From Antarcticimicrobium sp033791545 (GTDB lineage Bacteria > Pseudomonadota > Alphaproteobacteria > Rhodobacterales > Rhodobacteraceae), in assembly GCA_033791545.1 (NCBI GenBank), contig JASJGL010000061.1:62001-126000 (forward strand): a stretch of DNA of 64,000 nucleotides, read 5' to 3'. Within the stretch, counting starts at the first letter, position 1. Each line of letters starts with the position of its first letter. The notes beneath the pieces are model-generated. The model was not told the origin of the DNA and ran no database searches. It saw only the letters and a list, made by a program, of their open reading frames with translations. The position numbers and the translations under genes were made by a program. Positions 32,363-41,206 of this stretch are shown here, in pieces.

Positions 32363-32938
32363 ATGCGTTACCAGATCAGCGGAAAACAGATTGATATTGG
32401 CATGGCCCTGCAAAATCACGTGCAGGAAGAATTGGACGGGGCGGTGAAGAAATACGCCGATCGTCCGACCGATGCCAACGTGGTATTTTCCCGGAGCGCG
32501 CATGAATATGTTTGCGAGGCGACGGTCCATCTGTCCACTGGGATGACCGCCAGCGCCAAGGCGAGCGCGACTGAAATCTATGCCGCGTTTGATGCCTGCC
32601 GGGACAAGATGGAAAAACAGCTGCGCCGGTACAAGCGGCGGCTCAAGGACCATTATCGCGACCGGTCGGAACCGGTTGAACTTTTTGGCGCGTCCTCGTA
32701 TATCCTCGCCGCGGGTGAACAGACCGAGGAGTCCGAGCCAGAAACACTGCAGCCGATCATCATTGCCGAGATGGAGACCAAGATCGCCTCTCTCAGCGTT
32801 GGCGAGGCGGTGATGCAGATGGAGCTGACGGGTGCTCCGGTTCTGGTGTTCCGCAACGAGAAGAAGAATGGGGTCAACGTCGTGTATCGCCGCGACGACG
32901 GCAATATCGGCTGGATCGACCCGCAATCTGACGGTTAA
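32363..32938 (+). CDS. hpf: Ribosome hibernation promoting factor, long form
   Basis: The 191-residue protein has an N-terminal RaiA/HPF domain (about 1-105: MRYQISGKQIDIGMALQNHV and the basic RRYKRRLKDHYRDR helix end) that binds the 30S decoding region, a linker, and a C-terminal dimerisation domain (about 125-185: EMETKIASLSVGEAVMQMEL, then VVYRRDDGNIGWIDP). Long HPFs form 100S ribosome dimers directly. AAGGAG upstream gives a strong ribosome site. Followed by ptsN, as in many proteobacteria. Confidence 0.95.
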   Translation: MRYQISGKQIDIGMALQNHVQEELDGAVKKYADRPTDANVVFSRSAHEYVCEATVHLSTGMTASAKASATEIYAAFDACRDKMEKQLRRYKRRLKDHYRDRSEPVELFGASSYILAAGEQTEESEPETLQPIIIAEMETKIASLSVGEAVMQMELTGAPVLVFRNEKKNGVNVVYRRDDGNIGWIDPQSDG

Positions 32939-32983
32939 CGGACAAAAATGCCCAGCGCGGCGCCAGAGCGGAGCACTACATTG

Positions 32984-33445
32984 ATGGCCCTTTCGAGTAT
33001 CCTCAAGCCTGAGGCTGTGAAGGTATTTTCCGCGGCGTCCAGCAAAAAGCGCCTGTTTCAGGAAATTGGCGATGTCGCCAGCGGTGCGTACCAGCTGGAT
33101 CCGCAAGACACCGTCGAAGCGCTGCTTGAACGCGAAAGCCTTGGCCCCACTGGTGTGGGCCATGGCGTCGCCCTGCCGCATGCGCGGATGCGGGGGATTG
33201 ATGCGGTGATCGGTATCTTCCTGATGTTGGAAAAGCCGATCGACTTTGGCGCGGTAGATCGTCAGCCGGTGGATATCGCTTTCGCGCTGTTCGCGCCTGA
33301 AGAAAGCGGTGTCGAACATCTCAAGGCACTGGCGCTGGTATCGCGGACGTTGCGCGACCCGGCCCTGTGCATCAAGCTGCGCGCCAACCCGGATGCTGCC
33401 ACGCTGTATACCCTGCTGACCGAAGCGCAGCCCGTCGCGGCCTGA
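32984..33445 (+). CDS. ptsN: Nitrogen-PTS EIIA component
   Basis: The 153-residue EIIA-Ntr protein has the phosphorylated histidine in GVALPHARM (H66) and the GPTGVGHG loop before it. It relays phosphate from PtsP/PtsO and regulates potassium, nitrogen and envelope functions rather than sugar uptake. The ATG at 32984 gives the usual length; an in-frame ATG at 32948 (12 residues longer) lies 9 bases after hpf and cannot be excluded. Overlap of hpf and ptsN in one operon is standard; the usual companions rpoN and rapZ are missing here. Confidence 0.94.
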   Translation: MALSSILKPEAVKVFSAASSKKRLFQEIGDVASGAYQLDPQDTVEALLERESLGPTGVGHGVALPHARMRGIDAVIGIFLMLEKPIDFGAVDRQPVDIAFALFAPEESGVEHLKALALVSRTLRDPALCIKLRANPDAATLYTLLTEAQPVAA

Positions 33446-33476
33446 AACCTTGGCTGAGCCGCGGTGACGCTGCGGC

Positions 33477-34907
33477 TCAGCTTGGCTTCCATGGACCGAA
33501 TCCGAACATCATGTAATCCCGCTGATAGATCTCGGACACCTGCGCCTCGAGCGCGGGGTCATAGATGGCGTCAAGCGCGATGGGGGTCTCTGCCACCGGC
33601 TGTGGTGGGGGCGGCGGCGCGTTGTGGCCAACGCGGCGGGCCAGATCAGGCAGCAACTCGCTCAGCTCCTCTTCGCGCAGCACCAGATCGGGGGCGGCGA
33701 ACTCGGCAAAGCCAGACAGCGCCTGTGCCTGACTGCCCCAGGCGGAGTCGGAGCGGATCGCGGTCTGGCCCGCCAGATTCATTTTGACGAAGGCGAGAAA
33801 CCCTTCGAACCCGGCGCGGTGATCTTGCGCGGTATAGCTGCTGTCAGGGCTGGTTTTCGGGATCGGCAGCTTGAACTTGCGGCGCAGCGTGTCGCGGATC
33901 TGGCGCAGGCTGCCCGGCCCGTCATCAAGGATGCGGGTGCAGAACACGTGATGCGCGCGGGCCACCGGGTGGCGCAGAACGGTAAAGCTGCGGTGTCCGG
34001 GGTTGCGGCGTTTCCACTGGCGCAGATCCTTCTGAGTCATCTTGCCGGGCAGTGCCTCGGGCGCGATGCCGTCGAGCGCGGCCAGCCATGCGGCGATCTC
34101 GGCCTCGGGACCGCCTCGCAGGGGCATATACAGCAGCGGCGTTTCGGCCGCGGCAAGATAGCTGGGCACCGATGGCCCCCGGCGCGGTTCGAAATTGGGG
34201 GTTCGGGTCAGGTTGAAGCGGTCAAGCCCGGCCAGCGCCGCCGTCATCTCGTCAGGGTTGGTGACCTTGTCGGTGGCCGGGGCCGGGTTCTGCGGCTTGA
34301 GGCTTTGATCCAGTTTGTCGAGCCGCGCCGCGACCCCCAGCCACTGCGCCAGCCCGTTCATCACCGCCAGATCCTGAAGATCCTCATAGGCGAGATAAAA
34401 GGCGGTTTGCCCGTTGGTCTGAAGCCGGTTCAGGAGCTGTTGCTGAAACAGTTGCAGCGCCTCGACATGCTGCGCGAACTCCTCGGCATCGAAGCGCGCC
34501 GTGGCGGCCTTGCGCCGTTTCACATCCGTCAGCTTCCACTGCCCGGTTTCCTGCGCGATCTTCCACGACAGATAGCTGTCGAGCGGATTGCGCGTCAGCA
34601 CGATCTTGGCACAGCGCGGATCGTCAAGCATCCCGTCAAGCACGCGCGGGTCGTGATCGTGGAAATAGCGGAACCCGCCCAGCACCCCCGCCTGATCGCG
34701 GATTGCGGCAATCAGGCGCTGGGGGTCGGTATCGCGCATGGCGCGGCTGACGCCAAGGATGTCGTCGCGGTTGGGATAGCCGATGAAATGCGGATTGAAC
34801 GCCTCGCCATGACAGGCGACGCCGTCGAGCGCATTGAGGTTCGTTTCAAGAAAGTTGGACCCGGTCCGCATCTCGGCGAAAACGGTGAAATAGTCAAAGT
34901 CAGCCAT
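33477..34907 (-). CDS. Sulfotransferase-family protein with two sulfotransferase-like halves
   Basis: The 476-residue protein shows in its N-terminal half the PAPS-binding 5'-phosphosulfate loop RTGSNFLE (14-21) and the 3'-phosphate motif IVLTRNPLDSYLSWK (R106, S111), as in NodH/Stf0-type carbohydrate sulfotransferases. The C-terminal half has a second motif, FTVLRHPVARAHHVF (R312), resembling another 3'-phosphate site but no matching 5' loop, so one half may be inactive. Probably adds sulfate to a surface glycan. It is the last gene of the minus-strand glycan operon, 6 bases after the branching glycosyltransferase. Confidence 0.8.
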   Translation of the reverse strand: MADFDYFTVFAEMRTGSNFLETNLNALDGVACHGEAFNPHFIGYPNRDDILGVSRAMRDTDPQRLIAAIRDQAGVLGGFRYFHDHDPRVLDGMLDDPRCAKIVLTRNPLDSYLSWKIAQETGQWKLTDVKRRKAATARFDAEEFAQHVEALQLFQQQLLNRLQTNGQTAFYLAYEDLQDLAVMNGLAQWLGVAARLDKLDQSLKPQNPAPATDKVTNPDEMTAALAGLDRFNLTRTPNFEPRRGPSVPSYLAAAETPLLYMPLRGGPEAEIAAWLAALDGIAPEALPGKMTQKDLRQWKRRNPGHRSFTVLRHPVARAHHVFCTRILDDGPGSLRQIRDTLRRKFKLPIPKTSPDSSYTAQDHRAGFEGFLAFVKMNLAGQTAIRSDSAWGSQAQALSGFAEFAAPDLVLREEELSELLPDLARRVGHNAPPPPPQPVAETPIALDAIYDPALEAQVSEIYQRDYMMFGFGPWKPS

Positions 34908-34913
34908 GCCGGA

Positions 34914-36611
34914 TCACCTTACCAGATAGGGTTTGCGGGTGGGTTTCGAGGGGGGGGTCGGCCCTTGCTCCACCGGGAAATCGCCCATCAGATAGGGGTG
35001 CATCCCTTGGTTCTTGAGGTTTTGCAGGAATTGCCCGAACCCGGCCAGATCGACCATCTTGGGCGCCTCGGCAAGATGGCGCGGTGCGGCGGCGCCCAAC
35101 TCGCTCAGGATCGCTTGCAACGGCTCCATCGGCGCCTCGATGAATTCGGCCATGTTCCAGATGCGGATGCGTGCCTTGACCTGGGTCGAGCGCAGGATCT
35201 CCAGATGTTTGCTTTCGATCCGCTGCAGGCGGGCGGCCTCTTTGCGCAGGTCGGTGAAATTGCTGTTGGAGCGGAACAGCGGCACCGCCCATGCGCCCGA
35301 GATGACCGAGACCTGCGCATTGGGATCGCGGGCGATGGTCCAGTTGATTTTCTGGGTGTCGCGCGGGCCGAACTGGAAACATTGCCGTTCGCCCCGGGTG
35401 TTCCAGATCAGGCTGGTCAGAAAGGCGATCGGGTCATAGTCGCGCTTGAGCGCGCTGTCACAGAGCGCGCCGTTGATCACCTCCTGACCACCGGAAAACG
35501 CGACCCGTTCGGGGGCAAAGAGATGACCGTGCACCCGCGCCCCGGTGGCGCGCGCCAGCCAGGTCTCGAAGTTCTCGAACAGTTCGGAAAAGCCCTGAAA
35601 CACGGAATAGGGCGTTGCGGTCAGCCCGTTTTCCCAGCCCGGATTGGGGAACCGGCTTTGCATGTACAGCCCCGGCCGCCCGCGCGTGCGTCGGTCCACC
35701 GCCTTGGCAAAGATGCGGTCGATCTTGCCGGGGTTGGGTTCGGTGCGTTTCATCGCGCCATCGCTGTCGGTGAGGAACGCCTGATACAGCCGATTGGCGC
35801 GCGGCCAGATCTTGCGTGCGACGAAACAGTCCGAGCGGCGCAGCAATTGCAGGTGATCGTCGTAAAAGATATGCGGCTTGCCCTGAAAATCGAACTTGGA
35901 CAGCGTCAGGGACCGGCTTTCGATCATGGTCGCATATTTGCGCGCAAGGGTCTGGAAATAGCTTTCGTCGGGGATCCAGACGCGGCGGAAATACCGCTCA
36001 TAGGTGGTGCGGGCGGGATCCTCGAGGATTGCCGAGAGGGTCTGTCGCGTCAGGCACCACCACTGGCTGCCCATATGCGGTGCCAGCCCGGCGGGGATGC
36101 GGCGTTTGAAGCCGATCTTGCGCTGGATCTCCACATATTTGTCGAACAGCGCCCGCTGTCGTTTCCACGAGAAGGGAAAGCGCAGGGTGAAACGTTCGGC
36201 GTCGAGCCCGCCCACCGTCCAGGGCACGTCAGCCGTGGTCACGCTTTCGATGAAATCGGTGCGCGGGCGGGCGGCGAGGTAGTCGATCAATTCCTGCACC
36301 GGGCGCAGCGGCAGGCAGGAGCCCGAGGCAAGGTAGACATGGCGCACATCCGGAAACCGCGCCAGCATCAGCTCGGCGGCCGCCTGGGTCGCCGCCACGA
36401 TCCCCCATGTGCCCCATTCGCAGCGATGGCGTGGACTGAGCAGGATGCCGGGATCGTCCGACAGGGCGGTCTTGAACCGCTGATAGGTGACGCGCGCAAC
36501 ATTCTGGTCGACATGGATCACCACCGGGCAGCCGGCGGCGCGCCAATGCCGCGCCACCTGTTCGGCCCGGTGCAGCGCGGTGTGCACCAGCATGACAATG
36601 CCGACGCTCAT
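34914..36611 (-). CDS. Core-2/I-branching-type glycosyltransferase (GT14-like) with C-terminal extension
   Basis: The 565-residue protein has its first ~260 residues matching the branching beta-1,6-N-acetylglucosaminyltransferase family: MLVHTALHRAEQVARHW, CEWGTWGIVAATQAAAELML, YLASGSCLPLRPVQEL, GSQWWCLTRQTL and WIPDESYFQTL. The last ~280 residues form an additional domain of the sort seen in Rhodobacterales homologues (DUF592x type), with no assigned role. Likely transfers a sugar (GlcNAc or xylose class) to a cell-surface glycan. Start overlaps the stop of the upstream glycosyltransferase (ATGA). Confidence 0.82.
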   Translation of the reverse strand: MSVGIVMLVHTALHRAEQVARHWRAAGCPVVIHVDQNVARVTYQRFKTALSDDPGILLSPRHRCEWGTWGIVAATQAAAELMLARFPDVRHVYLASGSCLPLRPVQELIDYLAARPRTDFIESVTTADVPWTVGGLDAERFTLRFPFSWKRQRALFDKYVEIQRKIGFKRRIPAGLAPHMGSQWWCLTRQTLSAILEDPARTTYERYFRRVWIPDESYFQTLARKYATMIESRSLTLSKFDFQGKPHIFYDDHLQLLRRSDCFVARKIWPRANRLYQAFLTDSDGAMKRTEPNPGKIDRIFAKAVDRRTRGRPGLYMQSRFPNPGWENGLTATPYSVFQGFSELFENFETWLARATGARVHGHLFAPERVAFSGGQEVINGALCDSALKRDYDPIAFLTSLIWNTRGERQCFQFGPRDTQKINWTIARDPNAQVSVISGAWAVPLFRSNSNFTDLRKEAARLQRIESKHLEILRSTQVKARIRIWNMAEFIEAPMEPLQAILSELGAAAPRHLAEAPKMVDLAGFGQFLQNLKNQGMHPYLMGDFPVEQGPTPPSKPTRKPYLVR

Positions 36612-37618
36612 GCCCAGTTCCCCTTGGACATCAGGCCAAGGATCTCAAGCTGGCGCCAGTTGATATATTTCTCGGACCATTTGCACCACAGTTCGGGGTC
36701 GTCCTTGAGGCTTTCGGCATAGGCGCGATATTCGAGCGAGGCGGCATAGTGCTGCTTGCGCTCCATCTCCTCGGCGGCCTTGGTCGAAAAGGTGTCGAGA
36801 AACTTGGCATGCAGCAGCACGCCGCTGGCCTTTTCGCCGCCCCATTCGTCATAGGTCTGGTTCAACCCGCGTGGCAGCAACATATGGGTCGAGCTGACAT
36901 AGGTGTACTTGCGGTCCCATTTCACCAGCGGGATCTTGTTCAGGGCCGGGGCCTTGGCCGGGGCATCGGCAAAGAACACCCGGCTGCGTGGTCCGCCCTG
37001 AATCCACAGGTTGTCATAGCGTTTGTTCTTTTTCAGGGTGTAATTGCCGCTGTCGAACCAGCGGGCGATATCGATCGGGTTCTGCCCCTCTTGATAGGGC
37101 TGCGCATCAAGCCGCCCCTTGGGGTACATGTCCAGCAGCATCGCGGAGAAGGATTTGATCGACGAGGCATCAAGCCAGTCGGTCAGCGCGCGCAACGGGC
37201 GGGTGTCGCAGAACGGGTAGATCAGGAATTCGTCCGGGTCGACCACGAGGCACCAATGGCCATGGCCGTATTTGCGTTGCAACCAGTTCAGCCAGTCGAC
37301 CCCGAAGCGGGCGCGCTTGTACCCGGCGCGCGTATGCCAGAGCGACACATCGTCCTGCTCGCGCAGATAGTCCACCGAGTCATCGCTGCTGTCGTTGTCG
37401 ACGATCACGAAGTGATTGACGCCAAGATCGCGGTAATAGTCCAGAAAATAGGGCAGGCGGATGCGTTCGTTGCGCTGGGTGCAGAACAACAGGATGTCGC
37501 CGCGCTGAATGGCGCCGGTGCGGTTGGCAACTGGGGTCAGTTCGCGCCGTTTGCGGAACGCACGGATGCGCCAGCGTTTCCGCTGCATCCGCAGGCGATA
37601 TGTCTGCCATACGCCCAA
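36608..37618 (-). CDS. Glycosyltransferase, Glyco_tranf_2_4 type
   Basis: The 336-residue cytoplasmic enzyme has QRNERIRLPYFLDYYRDLGV-type opening (nucleotide-sugar binding side), VIVDNDSSDDSVDYL, and the metal-binding VVDPDEFLIYP in place of the usual DXD. These are the motifs of the GT2-related group found near branching transferases in Roseobacters. Donor and acceptor unknown. 47 bases separate it from the GT4 gene upstream; the ATGA overlap couples it to the branching enzyme downstream. Confidence 0.82.
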   Translation of the reverse strand: MGVWQTYRLRMQRKRWRIRAFRKRRELTPVANRTGAIQRGDILLFCTQRNERIRLPYFLDYYRDLGVNHFVIVDNDSSDDSVDYLREQDDVSLWHTRAGYKRARFGVDWLNWLQRKYGHGHWCLVVDPDEFLIYPFCDTRPLRALTDWLDASSIKSFSAMLLDMYPKGRLDAQPYQEGQNPIDIARWFDSGNYTLKKNKRYDNLWIQGGPRSRVFFADAPAKAPALNKIPLVKWDRKYTYVSSTHMLLPRGLNQTYDEWGGEKASGVLLHAKFLDTFSTKAAEEMERKQHYAASLEYRAYAESLKDDPELWCKWSEKYINWRQLEILGLMSKGNWA

Positions 37619-37665
37619 ATCGCGCCCTTTTCACCCAATTGCAGGTTCCGTCCCTTCAGCGCCTA

Positions 37666-38922
37666 TCAGGTTAACCTTAAGACGATGTTGAAGTGGTCCT
37701 CCCAACTCGGGGGGACAAATCCTGCGTTACTCGCTGCCTCTCGCGGTGCGCGCGGGCCCATTGACAGGGCCTTGACGGCACTGAGCCATTGATACCGCTC
37801 AGAATCTTTTACGTAAACTGGAATGTTCCCCAGGATTTCGCGGATAGAGGGCAAATCACTGCTGATCACCGGCACCCCCAGCGCCGCCGCCTCGATTGGC
37901 GGCAGGCCATAGCCTTCGGCGCGGCTGGGAAAGAGCAGCCCGCGCGACTGGACCAGCAGCGCGGCGATCGCGGCGTCGCTCAGCCCGGAGATTTCGCGGA
38001 TCGGGCTGTCTCGGGGCAGGTGGTCCAGCCGGTTGAAGACGGCCTCGTTGGCCCAGCCGCGCGCGCCGCACAGGATCAGTCCGGGGCGATCCGCCGCCGC
38101 GCCCATCTCGTCCCAGAGATCGAGCAGCAGATCATGGCCCTTGCGCGGCTCGATGGTGCCAAGCGCCACGAAATAGGGGTGCGTCGGGTCGATCCCCGGC
38201 GGCAGCTCGCCCGGCACCAAAGGCGGCACCCCCAGATGTGCGATCACCCCGGCTGGCACCGGCCCCCATGCGCGCATCCGCTGTTCGGCGCGCGTGCAGG
38301 TATCGGCGGAATTGTAGATGATCAGGTCGGCATGGGCGCGGACCCGGCCCAGCATGGCGCGGAAGATCTCTGGCGTGCCGGGGCGCTGATACTGCGGAAA
38401 GTCCAGCGGGATCACGTCATGGACCAGAACCGCGAGGCGTCCCGCCCCGCCCCGACGCACCCCGCTCAGCGTGCGCGCGCTCAGGTTGGAATGGCCGACA
38501 TTGAGATAGGCAAAGCCATCGGGCAGATGCCGCCGCAGCATCCGGGCAAGCGCCATGGGGCGACAGCGGGCGCAGGCGGCGCGGCGCAGGTCGCTTTCGG
38601 CGCGGCGAATCTGCGGCGGCAGGCGGCGCGCCAGTCGCGACAGCAGATCGGCGCGCCCCCAGTCGCGGTCCCCATCAATGCGCGCGGCGATATCGGCGAT
38701 GCCGGTCGCGTCCAGCAGGACATAGCCATAGGCGCTGCGGGCCAGTGCAAACAGCGGCACCGGCGCGTGCATCAGGTGGTGCAGATAGGCCAGCTCGACC
38801 CGGTCGATGCCGGTCGGGCGCCGCCCCGCCCGGCGGATCAGCCGGGTGAGGTCAAGCAGCCGCGCCGGTGGGGGAAGCTGCGGGCGGCTATGTTCGGGAC
38901 TGGGCAGTGCAGGCATCTCCAT
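37666..38922 (-). CDS. Glycosyltransferase family 1/4
   Basis: The protein of about 418 residues has a GT-B fold. Seen: LVHDVIPLDFPQYQRP in the N-terminal domain, FVALGTIEPRKGHDLLL at the start of the C-terminal domain, and the donor-binding SRGLLFPSRAEGYGLPPIEAAALGVPVISSD with the paired E residues of GT4. Starts at 38922 or 38916 (ATG-GAG-ATG); the frame stays open for about 80 codons upstream but that part does not look conserved. The 239-base gap before it holds no other gene I can support. Confidence 0.82.
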   Translation of the reverse strand: MEMPALPSPEHSRPQLPPPARLLDLTRLIRRAGRRPTGIDRVELAYLHHLMHAPVPLFALARSAYGYVLLDATGIADIAARIDGDRDWGRADLLSRLARRLPPQIRRAESDLRRAACARCRPMALARMLRRHLPDGFAYLNVGHSNLSARTLSGVRRGGAGRLAVLVHDVIPLDFPQYQRPGTPEIFRAMLGRVRAHADLIIYNSADTCTRAEQRMRAWGPVPAGVIAHLGVPPLVPGELPPGIDPTHPYFVALGTIEPRKGHDLLLDLWDEMGAAADRPGLILCGARGWANEAVFNRLDHLPRDSPIREISGLSDAAIAALLVQSRGLLFPSRAEGYGLPPIEAAALGVPVISSDLPSIREILGNIPVYVKDSERYQWLSAVKALSMGPRAPREAASNAGFVPPSWEDHFNIVLRLT

Positions 38923-39161
38923 AGGTTGGCGATCGTCAAGGTCAGCCGCCGCTTTGTTTATTGGGCAGCTTTGTTGAACGGGGTCACTTTTATGAGGTTG
39001 AGCGGAAAAATCGCTGTCGTTCCCTTTTTGCGCATCACTTCCCCTTAACAGCATATGGTGTTTCCAACTTGCCGCATCTTTACACCGCAATGGGCCTTCG
39101 CAAATGGGGTGAAACCGAATTCTCGCGCCATCCTGCGGACTTTCAGTCTGTAGGGTCCGGC

Positions 39162-40406
39162 TCAAGTCGCGGCATCGAACCCGCGCAGGCGGCTGACACG
39201 CTTGGTTTCCGCCCGGATGCGGCCAGCAAGGGACCAGAGGCGGATCAGCGGCTGGCTGCGGTCGCTTTTGCCGAACAGGCCGCCGGTCTGTTCCCAGATC
39301 CCCTCATCGGTAAAGGTAACCCGGTGGAACAGTGCGCTGGGCGAGAACCGGAACAGGGTGACGTGGTTGCCAGCGGCGCGCTCAGTGCGCGCCGCTGTGC
39401 GCAGGCGCTGGCGCGACCAGAACCGTCCGGCAAGCAATACCGAGCGCGCCTGCGGGCGCTGTGGGAACGGCAGGAACGGCGCGGTCGGATCGGGCAGCGC
39501 TGGCAGAGGGTCCGGTGCCCGGCCAAGCCCCTCGGCAAAGCCCGCGCGCAGCCCTGCCATCAACCGCCGCACATCGCGCGGCTCCAGCCGTCCGGCAACC
39601 ATGTGGCGCAGGGCGCGGCGGCGCTCGCTGGCTTGAATATCGGCCCAGACCTGTGCGCGGCGTGGCTTGGGGCAATGGCGGGCAAGGAACACCGCCCAGC
39701 TTGCGCCGATCTCGCTCAGGTCGCGCGGGGCGCGGTCGGCGCGGCGCGTCGCGCTGGCGTCAAACCCGTGATGCACCTGCGCCAGCGGCGCCAGCGCGGT
39801 CACGGCCCCGCGTTCGGCCAGACGCAGGTTCAGATCGGTTTCGTCGAGGAAAAAGCGATAGCGGGGATCGAACCCGCCCAGCGCGGCGAGGGTTGACCTG
39901 CGAAAGGCCATATTGGTGCCCTCGGTCTTGATCGCATGGCCCGGCGCGGTGCTCAGCAGTGTGATGCGCTTGGGGTCGAGGGGCAGCGGGGTTTCGCGGC
40001 CCGTCGCGTTCACCATCGCGCCGCGCGACTGGAACGAGATCCCGTTGCGCCCGCGTACAAAGCCGCCTGCCGCCACCACGGCGGGATCACGAAACCCCGC
40101 CACAAGGTGCAAAAGCCAAGTCGGTTCGGGCGCGGAATCATCGTCGATAAAGGCCACGATCACGCCCGCCGCCGCCGCGACCCCGGCATTGCGCGCGGCC
40201 GAGATATTTGCCGCGTCGAAGGCGACCAGCTTCACATGTGCGGCGGCAGGCACCCCGGGCAGCGCGGCGCGCCCGGCGGCGTCGGCCACCACCACCACCT
40301 CGAACGGGTCATAGCGCAGTTGCGACACCCCGAGCAGGCAACGGCGCAGGGCGTCGGGGCGGCCCCGGCTGACGATCACGACAGAGACCGTCAGCGCGCC
40401 ACTCAT
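39162..40406 (-). CDS. Glycosyltransferase family 2
   Basis: The 414-residue GT-A enzyme opens with VSVVIVSRGRPDALRRCLLG, has the FDAANISAARNAGVAAAAG helix, the DXD-type FIDDDSAPEPTW and the acceptor/catalytic FFLDETDLNLRLAERG. The C-terminal 150 residues are arginine-rich and specific to this kind. Its ATG overlaps the kdsB stop (ATGA). Product probably part of LPS core, O-antigen or capsule. An upstream in-frame start at 40505 would read inside kdsB and is rejected. Confidence 0.85.
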   Translation of the reverse strand: MSGALTVSVVIVSRGRPDALRRCLLGVSQLRYDPFEVVVVADAAGRAALPGVPAAAHVKLVAFDAANISAARNAGVAAAAGVIVAFIDDDSAPEPTWLLHLVAGFRDPAVVAAGGFVRGRNGISFQSRGAMVNATGRETPLPLDPKRITLLSTAPGHAIKTEGTNMAFRRSTLAALGGFDPRYRFFLDETDLNLRLAERGAVTALAPLAQVHHGFDASATRRADRAPRDLSEIGASWAVFLARHCPKPRRAQVWADIQASERRRALRHMVAGRLEPRDVRRLMAGLRAGFAEGLGRAPDPLPALPDPTAPFLPFPQRPQARSVLLAGRFWSRQRLRTAARTERAAGNHVTLFRFSPSALFHRVTFTDEGIWEQTGGLFGKSDRSQPLIRLWSLAGRIRAETKRVSRLRGFDAAT

Positions 40407-41206
40407 GCGACGCCCATTTGCGCCATCATCGCCTCGATCCTTGCGACGTCTTCCGGGTTGTTCAGCTCCCAGAATTGCCGCCCGCGCGACTCGACCTCGA
40501 CACAAAGGATGCGGTGGCCGTGTTCGATGAAGCGGAGCTGTTCCAGCCCTTCGAGCTGTTCCAGCGGTCCGGCTGGCCAGCGCGGATAGGCCCCCAGCGC
40601 CGAGGGGCGATAGGCATAGACGCCGACATGGTGGAACACCGGCGTCTGCGTCGCCGCGTCGGGATAGCGCGCGGGGGTATAGGGGATCACCTCTTTGGAG
40701 AAGTAGAGCGCGTGGTTGTCCTTGGTGAACACGGCGGTGGTGCCGCCCACGCGCCCGGCCTTGCGGTCATCGAGAAACCCGTTCAGTGCCCGCCCGTCGC
40801 AGCGCAGCACCGGGGTTGCGACCTCGGACATCGGATCGGCCCGCAGGCCGGCGATCAGCTCTTCGACGAACCACGCCGGTGTCAGGGGGGCATCGCCTTG
40901 CAGGTTGACCACGATGTCAAAGTCGCCGCCAAGCGCATCCAGCACCTCGGCGCAGCGTTCGGTGCCGTTGGCGCAGTCCGAAGAGGTCATCACCACCTCG
41001 GCCCCGAACGCTTCGGCGGCGCTGCGGATGCGGTCATCATCCGTGGCGACGACCACCCGGTCGACGCCCTGCACGGCGCAGGCCGCCTCCCAGCTGCGCT
41101 GGATCAGGCTTTTGCGTGCGCCCGAGGCGCCTTTGAGCTCGACCAGCGGCTTGCCGGGATAGCGGGTCGAGGCAAAGCGCGCCGGGATGGCGACCAGAAC
41201 CGGCAT
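40403..41206 (-). CDS. kdsB: CMP-KDO synthetase
   Basis: Activates 3-deoxy-D-manno-octulosonate with CTP for transfer to lipid A or capsule. The 267-residue protein begins MPVLVAIPARFASTRYPGKP, the invariant cytidylyltransferase motif with the R and K residues that bind CTP; VVNLQGDAPL carries the metal-binding aspartate; FHHVGVYAYR is the KDO-binding region. It shares one base with the cysQ stop and overlaps the next GT2 gene, so the four are read as one transcript. kdsD lies at 29.3 kb. Confidence 0.96.
   Translation of the reverse strand: MPVLVAIPARFASTRYPGKPLVELKGASGARKSLIQRSWEAACAVQGVDRVVVATDDDRIRSAAEAFGAEVVMTSSDCANGTERCAEVLDALGGDFDIVVNLQGDAPLTPAWFVEELIAGLRADPMSEVATPVLRCDGRALNGFLDDRKAGRVGGTTAVFTKDNHALYFSKEVIPYTPARYPDAATQTPVFHHVGVYAYRPSALGAYPRWPAGPLEQLEGLEQLRFIEHGHRILCVEVESRGRQFWELNNPEDVARIEAMMAQMGVA

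Noticed and set aside
33624..36722. Plus-strand open frame of 1032 codons
   Set aside because: Antisense to the sulfotransferase and glycosyltransferase genes, which have clear motifs on the minus strand. No recognisable domain in the plus reading.
38923..39161. Coding extension of the GT4 gene through the 239-base gap
   Set aside because: The frame stays open but the translation is polar and repetitive-looking, with no match to the GT-B N-terminus; kept as intergenic.
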